A stretch of DNA of 64,000 nucleotides, taken from positions 1 through 64,000 of the IMG/VR virus record IMGVR_UViG_3300046804_002963. One strand, written 5' to 3'. Positions 59,165 to 64,000 of the stretch are shown one piece after another. Made by a program: the position numbers and the translations under genes. Origin of the DNA: a virus. Under the pieces are notes generated by a model. It was not told where the DNA came from. It made no database searches and saw only the letters and a list, made by a program, of their open reading frames with translations. Position 1 is the stretch's first letter, and the number at the start of each line of letters is the position of its first letter.

Positions 59165-59736
59165 TAGCTAATAAGATCTCTAAATTGCATTTTAAATTCA
59201 GAAATAAAATTTTCTCTAAGAAGTTTTATTTCTCTTTTACTTTCATTTACTTCATGTTCATAATCATAGATGGTTTTTGGTACCCATCCTGCTACACTAT
59301 TAACATCTTGAGCTAATTTATAATCATAAGTTTCAGGTGTCATAGTGTAGTTATATGAGTTTATTTCTTCTTTTGAATCTGAGTTTAGGCCTTTGTAGTA
59401 GTAGTGCTTAATTGATGATTGTATAACAGATGAAGCTAATCTTTCTGCAGCTGTATTATATTTTTGTTCGAGATATACTTTAAACTGGTTATCGTCCATA
59501 ACCCAATCTTTGTAAGGATCAATTATCTTATTTACTACTAGCACAACCCAATCAAGTTTAGGATCACCATATTCATTATATGCAATAATATCTGGACGCT
59601 CACCTTCTTTAACAACATAGTTATAAAAACGATTATAGTCTTTAAGGTAAGTATCTATAATAGCTACTTTACGAAGAATATGAGTTCCTACTTGATTATT
59701 ATAGTCTATATACGGAAAATAGTTAAACATAGACAT
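59164..59736 (-). CDS. gp53: Baseplate wedge protein gp53
   Basis: A 190-aa protein, close to T4's 196. It has the gp53 core, RPDIIAYNEYGDPKLDWVVLVVNKIIDPYKDWVMDDNQFKVYL (48-90), in which the phage takes the place of the ANAIYGNPQLYWVLLMCN pattern of T4. gp53 clamps the wedge to the hub. It overlaps gp27 by one base. Secure by pattern and position. Confidence 0.88.
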   Translation of the reverse strand: MSMFNYFPYIDYNNQVGTHILRKVAIIDTYLKDYNRFYNYVVKEGERPDIIAYNEYGDPKLDWVVLVVNKIIDPYKDWVMDDNQFKVYLEQKYNTAAERLASSVIQSSIKHYYYKGLNSDSKEEINSYNYTMTPETYDYKLAQDVNSVAGWVPKTIYDYEHEVNESKREIKLLRENFISEFKMQFRDLIS

Positions 59737-60557
59737 TAGCCTAAACTCCCTGAGCTTCCGCCAGTGGCACTTCCTAATGTACTTGCTCTTCTATTTCTAT
59801 TGAGAAAATTTTCTCTAGTTTGAATATTAATTTCTGTAAATCCTAATGTCATTTCAATTGTTACTGGTCGACCATCTTTAAAGAACGCTGGTACACCTGA
59901 CCCCATAGAGTTAATATCTAGACGAGTAATAAAAGAATCGCTTACTTCCGGAAGAAGGTTTGTATCACCTACATCAAACTCTACTCTTGCAATATAAGGA
60001 TATTCAAGTGCAAATCCACCACCTAATATTCTTGGATGCATATAAGCTTTTATATAGTTAATAATATTTTCTATATCTTGAGCTTCTTCTTGAGAGCGAG
60101 GAGCAAGTTTCCAGTTGAAAGAATAGTTCTTCAGACGTACACCTTCAAAGATAGTAGTTAAGTGAGGGTTTCTAATAAACCCTGCTCTTGTTTGCGCATA
60201 ACGACCTGCTACAGTATCAGAAATACCAGGAGCAACAGCAGCTGTTTCTACTGCTACTTTTTTAAGAAGATCTAGAGTAGGACCTTCAGACTTTAATTGC
60301 TTCCAATATTGTTCTGCTTTAGTAGCACCAGCGGCATATACTTCACCTGCTTTACCTAAATTACCTAACAAATCCATCTTTTCATCGTTAGTTGCGATGT
60401 TAAACGAATCAGTAAGATTCGTTGGCAGAGGAAGTCTAAAGACAGCTTCTGTTGTAACTGTCTGATTAGATCCTGGTGTGGGTCTCGAATACTTTCTCAT
60501 GATGAGTCTAGTACCGAGATTCTCTTGTTCTCTAGGAAAGTTGTACTGTACAGCCAT
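59736..60557 (-). CDS. Baseplate tail-tube junction protein, gp48/gp54-like
   Basis: A 273-aa protein with a tail-tube-type fold: NPHLTTIFEGVRLKNYSFNWKLAPRS (about 133-158), EDIENIINYIKAYMHPR and a closing GRPVTIEMTLGFTEINI. This pattern is typical of the proteins that cap or start the tube (T4 gp48 and gp54). T4 gp48 is 364 aa. It is the first gene of the minus arm, with a late promoter 28 bases upstream, and overlaps gp53 by one base. Choosing between gp48 and gp54 needs structure comparison. Confidence 0.78.
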   Translation of the reverse strand: MAVQYNFPREQENLGTRLIMRKYSRPTPGSNQTVTTEAVFRLPLPTNLTDSFNIATNDEKMDLLGNLGKAGEVYAAGATKAEQYWKQLKSEGPTLDLLKKVAVETAAVAPGISDTVAGRYAQTRAGFIRNPHLTTIFEGVRLKNYSFNWKLAPRSQEEAQDIENIINYIKAYMHPRILGGGFALEYPYIARVEFDVGDTNLLPEVSDSFITRLDINSMGSGVPAFFKDGRPVTIEMTLGFTEINIQTRENFLNRNRRASTLGSATGGSSGSLG

Positions 60558-60568
60558 TTAATTCCTCA

Positions 60569-60576
60569 AATAAATA
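60569..60576 (+). promoter_or_regulatory. Late promoter-like octamer for plus arm (AATAAATA)
   Basis: A one-base variant of the late element ends 28 bases before the gp4 ATG at 60605, in a 47-base divergent gap. It matches the position of the opposite promoter at 60585-60592. Confidence 0.5.
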
Positions 60577-60584
60577 GTTAATTA

Positions 60585-60592
60585 TATTTATA
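60585..60592 (-). promoter_or_regulatory. T4-type late promoter octamer for minus arm
   Basis: Perfect TATAAATA on the minus strand, 28 bases upstream of the gp48/54-like gene. It probably drives the hub and spike genes. Confidence 0.65.
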
Positions 60593-60604
60593 TGGTATCT
60601 CAGA

Positions 60605-61051
60605 ATGGCTTACAAAGGACGATTTAAACCTCATAACCCTCAAAAATATAAGGGTAATCCAACTAACATTATATACAGAAGTTTGTGGGAGTTAAGGTTT
60701 ATGAGGTATTTAGATCAACATAATGATGTTATAGAATGGTCATCTGAAGAGATTATCATACCCTATAAGAGTCCTATTGATAATAGGTATCATAGATACT
60801 TTCCAGATTTCTATGTTAAAATGAAAGATCAAAACAACCAAATAAATACTATGTTAGTAGAAATAAAACCGAGAAATCAAGTTAAAGAGCCAGTAAAGAA
60901 AGATGGAAAAGTAACTAAAAGATATCTCAATGAAGTCTTTACTTTTGGTATCAATTCAGCTAAATGGAAAGCAGCTGAAGAATTTTGCAAACAAAGATCC
61001 TGGCAGTTTAAAATACTTACAGAGAACGAATTAGGAGTTGGTAAAGGTTAA
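60605..61051 (+). CDS. gp4: Head completion nuclease gp4
   Basis: A 148-aa protein, the T4 gp4/50 head-completion family. YRSLWELRFMRYLD (24-37), RYFPDFYV (64-71) and MLVEIKPRNQ (83-92) give a TnsA-like nuclease pattern, with E29, D68 and E86-x-K88 as candidate catalytic residues. In T4 gp4 finishes the DNA-filled head. The gene opens the plus arm. Its stop overlaps the next start by one base (TAATG). Confidence 0.9.
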   Translation: MAYKGRFKPHNPQKYKGNPTNIIYRSLWELRFMRYLDQHNDVIEWSSEEIIIPYKSPIDNRYHRYFPDFYVKMKDQNNQINTMLVEIKPRNQVKEPVKKDGKVTKRYLNEVFTFGINSAKWKAAEEFCKQRSWQFKILTENELGVGKG

Positions 61052-61641
61052 TGCCTATTTTTACAGATATTCTAGAAGAAGGTAGAAGATCTTTTAGTAA
61101 ACCAGGTGGGTTAGATTCTCGAGACTGGTTTAGAGAAAGAGCACGTGAAGTTCGTAATGTTAATCCTAATAATATTATTAGAAGTAATCGCGAGCTTAAT
61201 CGCAATATAATAAGACCAGGCTTCTTATACCTGTTCAATTATGATCCTCTCAATAAACAAAAGCTACCATATTATGATAGATTCCCGCTTGTATTTCCTT
61301 TTCATGATGACGGCGATAGTTTTCTTGGTATGAATCTTCACTATATACCTCACATTTATAGAGCACGATTAATGGATTTGCTCTATGATTTAACTAACAA
61401 TGATAAGTTTAATGAAACTACTAAGATTAGAGCTTCATATCAATTATTAAGTTCTGCAGCTCGATATAAATATTTTACACCATGTGTAAAGAGATATCTC
61501 TATAGTCATGTTAAATCAAGATTTTTATTAATACCTGCAAATGAATGGGATATTGCTCTATTCTTACCATTAGAGAGATTTAATAAAGCAGGTCTTAATC
61601 AAGTTTATAAAGATTCAAGAAAGATAATAAATGGCCTTTAA
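61051..61641 (+). CDS. Conserved phage protein next to gp4 (possible gp2-like DNA-end protector)
   Basis: A 196-aa protein with MYLFNYDP-type strand GFLYLFNYDPLNKQKLPYYDRFPLVFPF (57-84), DDGDSFLGMNLHYIPHIYRARLMDLLYDL (86-114), SSAARYKYFTPCVKRYL and EWDIALFLPLERFNKA. This pattern is widespread in T4-like phages. I recall it linked to the gp2 DNA-end protector, but cannot confirm. In T4 gene 2 lies next to gene 4, which fits. The N-terminus is basic with Arg/Asn repeats. The start overlaps the gp4 stop. Function is not firmly assigned. Confidence 0.6.
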   Translation: MPIFTDILEEGRRSFSKPGGLDSRDWFRERAREVRNVNPNNIIRSNRELNRNIIRPGFLYLFNYDPLNKQKLPYYDRFPLVFPFHDDGDSFLGMNLHYIPHIYRARLMDLLYDLTNNDKFNETTKIRASYQLLSSAARYKYFTPCVKRYLYSHVKSRFLLIPANEWDIALFLPLERFNKAGLNQVYKDSRKIINGL

Positions 61642-62335
61642 AGTATCAGAAATGATGGGGAGCATAAACTCTCATGGCGGCTTAGTTAAGTCGTCAAAAT
61701 ATGATGTAGTTTTATATCCTCCTCAAGGCTTAGTAGGCGAAATTCTTACTAATGACATTCGCTTTATGTGTGAATCTGCTCAGCTTCCTGGGCTAACATT
61801 CCAGACTGATGAAGTAAGACCATCCGGGTATGGTAATATAGAAAAAAGACCATATACTACTATTATACAAGACGTTAATCTTTCTTTTTATATTGATAAT
61901 GAAGGTAGAGCTATTAATCTTTTTCACGCTTGGCAACAAGCAGTTTACAACTTTAACGGTACTACTAGTCCTTATGCAGCATCTCAAAGAGGTCTACAGA
62001 AATGGCTGTTTGCTTACCCTAAAGAGTACTATGGTTCAGTTGAGATTAGATTGTATGACGAATCTGCAGGCAAAGAAGGTCCAGATAGTGAGATAATTGT
62101 ATATACTCTACATGAAGCTTATCCTCTTACTGTTGGAGAAGCTCAGGTAAGCTGGCAACAATCAGATCAATTACTACTTCTTCCAGTTACTATGACTTTT
62201 AATTATTGGACCACTCAGGCAATCGATCCTGGATCTGTTACAGAACAGGCTCGTACAAGAGCACAGGCTCTTCCTAGCACTCAAACTAGAATTGATCCAA
62301 ACCTTTCACAGATTAGAGAACGCGTTGAACTTTAA
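61631..62335 (+). CDS. Tail-tube-fold protein (gp19 or gp54-like)
   Basis: A 234-aa protein: KYDVVLYPPQGL (23-34), DIRFMCESAQLPGLTFQTDEV (42-62), VNLSFYIDNEGRAINLFHAWQQAVYNF (82-108), WLFAYPKEYYGSVEIRLYDES and YPLTVGEAQVSWQQSDQLLLLPVTMTFNYW. These match the tail-tube/tube-initiator fold. The main tube protein lies with the sheath in most T4-like phages; no sheath gene is in view, so it may be the initiator gp54. It overlaps the previous gene by 11 bases. Confidence 0.7.
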   Translation: MAFKVSEMMGSINSHGGLVKSSKYDVVLYPPQGLVGEILTNDIRFMCESAQLPGLTFQTDEVRPSGYGNIEKRPYTTIIQDVNLSFYIDNEGRAINLFHAWQQAVYNFNGTTSPYAASQRGLQKWLFAYPKEYYGSVEIRLYDESAGKEGPDSEIIVYTLHEAYPLTVGEAQVSWQQSDQLLLLPVTMTFNYWTTQAIDPGSVTEQARTRAQALPSTQTRIDPNLSQIRERVEL

Positions 62336-62359
62336 CATTCTATAGAATAGGAATTTGAA

Positions 62360-63055
62360 ATGGCACTACCTAAGATTAAACATCCAACATATAAGGCTAC
62401 AATACCTTCTACTAAAAAAGAAGTTACGCTTAGACCTTTTACTGTTCAAGAAGAAAAGATTCTTCTTATGGCTAAGTCTACCGAAAAGACTGCTGATATA
62501 GTATCTGCAGTAAAGCAAATTATTCAAAATTGTGTGCAAGAAAGTATTGATATTGAGAAGCTTGCTACATTTGATATTGAATATTTGTTTATTCGTTTAA
62601 GAGCTAAGTCTGTAGGTGAAATAGTAGATCTAGAATATACAGACCCGGATACAAAAGAAGTAATTAGATTTAAGCTTAACTTAGATGATGTTCAGGTTAA
62701 ATTTAACGATGGACATACAAATAAAATTAAGATTATGGATGATGTGGGCATTGCTATGCGATATCCTACATTGGAAGAGCTAAAATCTATTGAAGAAGGT
62801 GGTGATGAGGAAAAGACAGTCACCACAGTATTAAAGAGATGTATTGATAAAATATATGATAAAGATAATGTATATACTGACTATACAGATCAAGAATTAG
62901 ATGAGTTTATTAATAGTTTACCTTTAGAGAGCATGACATCAATAAAGGAATTTTTTGATACTATGCCATCTTTAGAGCACACAGTAGAATTAAAGAATAA
63001 AGCAGGTGAGACTAAAAAGATTGTTCTAAAAGGAATTAATAGTTTTTTTACGTAA
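62360..63055 (+). CDS. gp26: Baseplate hub assembly protein gp26-like
   Basis: A 231-aa protein of the T4 baseplate gp26 family (208 aa in T4): LPKIKHPTYKATIPSTKKEVTLRPFTVQEEKILLMA (3-38), DIEYLFIRLRAKSVGEIVDLEYTDPDTKE, ALRYPTLEE-like MRYPTLEELKSIE and FFDTMPSLEHTVELKNKAGETKKIVLKGINSFF. The last portion resembles a zinc-less ribbon. It precedes gp51 and the tape measure, the usual order for tail assembly chaperones. AT-rich 24-base gap upstream with GGAA before the ATG. Confidence 0.87.
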   Translation: MALPKIKHPTYKATIPSTKKEVTLRPFTVQEEKILLMAKSTEKTADIVSAVKQIIQNCVQESIDIEKLATFDIEYLFIRLRAKSVGEIVDLEYTDPDTKEVIRFKLNLDDVQVKFNDGHTNKIKIMDDVGIAMRYPTLEELKSIEEGGDEEKTVTTVLKRCIDKIYDKDNVYTDYTDQELDEFINSLPLESMTSIKEFFDTMPSLEHTVELKNKAGETKKIVLKGINSFFT

Positions 63056-63240
63056 TGACCGGGTATAGTAATATTGCGGTCTATTATAATACATTATTTT
63101 CTTTAGTTCAACACCATAAATATACATTGACTGAGGTTAATGAGATGTATCCGTTTGAGCGTGATCTCTTCGTTGAGCTCATAGTAAAATATTTAAAAGA
63201 AGTAGAAGAACAAAAGAAGAATAATGGCCAGTCTTGGTAA
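63055..63240 (+). CDS. gp51: Baseplate hub assembly catalyst gp51-like
   Basis: A 61-aa protein, YYNTLFSLVQHHKYTLTEVNEMYPFERDLFVELIVKYL (10-47), the pattern of gp51 or of the short chaperone following gp26. It starts inside the stop codon of gp26 (TAATG). A downstream start at 63224 overlaps its last 17 bases. In T4, gp51 is needed for hub assembly but absent from the mature particle. Confidence 0.75.
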   Translation: MTGYSNIAVYYNTLFSLVQHHKYTLTEVNEMYPFERDLFVELIVKYLKEVEEQKKNNGQSW

Positions 63241-64000
63241 TCTAACTAAAAGAGTAGCAATGGCTCCTGTTAATGCGGTAACAGGAACAGCCAAATTTGT
63301 AGGCAAAACTGCTAGCAATATTGGCAGCATGGTTGGAGGTGCAATATCTCAAAACCTTGGATTGGCTAGCTTTAAACCAAGCAATATCTTTAGAAGCACA
63401 GTAGCAGCTGCAGGGTTAGGTGGAATTATACCTATGACTCTTGGCGCTGGTGGTGGTAAAGGAGGCGGCGGTAAAGGCGCAGCTCCAACTACTCCTACTA
63501 CAGCAGCTCAACCTGGTGCTCCCGTAGCAGGTATGGCAACTATTAATATTGAAAGCTTATTAGGTAAGTTAGTAGATGTTAATAGTAAAATGCTAGAAAC
63601 ATTAACCAGCATTTCTGATACCTTACAGCAAAATAATAATCTTCTTTCAAAGCAGAATAATCAATTAAATGATCTTGCTGGTTTAATTAGACAGCAAACG
63701 CTAGCTCAAATAGAAGCTCGTAGAGAAGCTGCGCAGCAAAAAGCTGGTGCGCCTGGTGGACAAGCTCCTGCAGACCCTACTAAGGGTAAAGGTGGAATAC
63801 TAAGTGCACTTGGAGGTGTCTTTTCCGGTCTAATGAGTTTCTTTAGTGGTTTAATGAATATATTTTCTGGCGCTAGTAAACTCTTTAGTGGTATTCTATC
63901 ACTTGCAGGTAGCTTTATTGGTGCACTAGGATCTGTGTTTAGCTTTCTATCAAGTATAGGTTCTGTACTATTAAACTTAGGTAAGTTCTTATTACGTTTT
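63224..64000 (+). CDS. Probable tail tape-measure protein, N-terminal part (runs off window)
   Basis: An open frame from ATG 63224 to the right edge, 259 residues with no stop. It starts MASLGNLTKRVAMAPVNAV, then a Gly/Ala/Thr/Pro-rich segment (70-100), a coiled-coil-like stretch about 105-165 (LVDVNSKMLETLTSISDTLQ, LLSKQNNQLNDLAGLIRQQ), and from about 190 long hydrophobic stretches (LMSFFSGLMNIFSGASKLF, FIGALGSVFSFLSSIGSVL). Helical plus hydrophobic segments and position after gp26 and gp51 fit a tape measure, which sets tail length and may enter the membrane. Full length is unknown. Confidence 0.75.
   Translation, partial: MASLGNLTKRVAMAPVNAVTGTAKFVGKTASNIGSMVGGAISQNLGLASFKPSNIFRSTVAAAGLGGIIPMTLGAGGGKGGGGKGAAPTTPTTAAQPGAPVAGMATINIESLLGKLVDVNSKMLETLTSISDTLQQNNNLLSKQNNQLNDLAGLIRQQTLAQIEARREAAQQKAGAPGGQAPADPTKGKGGILSALGGVFSGLMSFFSGLMNIFSGASKLFSGILSLAGSFIGALGSVFSFLSSIGSVLLNLGKFLLRF

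Noticed and set aside
61051-61641. Assigning this 196-aa protein as gp53 because T4 gene 53 follows gene 4 and has the same length
   Set aside because: The gp53 pattern is clearly present in the protein at 59164-59736; the 196-aa protein has a different conserved pattern.

Overview
This window is part of the genome of a large, AT-rich, T4-like tailed phage (myovirus). Almost all of it is late virion genes. The evidence is a near-complete set of T4-type baseplate proteins (gp25, gp6, a gp7-position protein, gp8, gp53, gp27, a split gp5, gp48/54-like, gp26 and gp51), a gp4 head-completion nuclease and T4-type late promoter octamers (TATAAATA and close variants). The style of the baseplate and fibre proteins resembles marine cyanophage and pelagiphage relatives of T4. 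The host cannot be read from the window. I saw no tRNA, CRISPR array or insertion sequence, and no gene-free stretch above about 100 bases.

Layout. Positions 1-500 hold the start of a GH19-type endolysin that runs off the left edge. Positions 511-36429 are a very large block of minus-strand adhesin and fibre genes. It contains collagen-like proteins built on G-Y-T-G-S triplets, two proteins with arrays of LamG-type lectin folds, three polyglycine-rich proteins, two HxH/tail-collar proteins, a beta-solenoid with an exact 12-residue period, a tail-fibre chaperone, and many small structural proteins. At 36493-39351 the only plus-strand gene of the left 60 kb encodes a three-domain glycosyltransferase with its own sigma70-like promoter. 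Positions 39348-41756 hold small proteins and a fibre with a self-cleaving S74 chaperone. Positions 41760-60557 are the baseplate block on the minus strand. It includes a structural protein interrupted by a Hint (intein-like) domain, and a central spike whose enzymatic parts lie on separate genes: an OB-fold plus tail lysozyme, a degenerate amidase-like protein, and a spike beta-helix plus M15-type peptidase. Positions 60605-64000 are the plus-strand arm: gp4, a conserved 196-aa protein, a tail-tube-fold protein, gp26, gp51 and the start of the tape measure.

How it fits together. The baseplate genes build hub, spike and wedges. The wedge-peripheral proteins (DUF4815-like and the Hint-containing protein) probably carry the fibres. 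About two dozen fibre genes share interchangeable N-terminal, middle and C-terminal modules, so this looks like a system for presenting and reshuffling many receptor-binding parts. The glycosyltransferase inside this block could modify the threonine- and serine-rich collagen stalks. A pair of late promoters between 60557 and 60605 drives the two arms apart. Further late promoters divide the fibre block into units, and one clear intrinsic terminator lies at 23413-23433.

The most interesting items are the Hint domain placed just before a conserved structural motif, the glycosyltransferase among collagen-like fibres, the split spike with a pseudo-amidase, and the unnamed globular domains inserted into collagen stalks.
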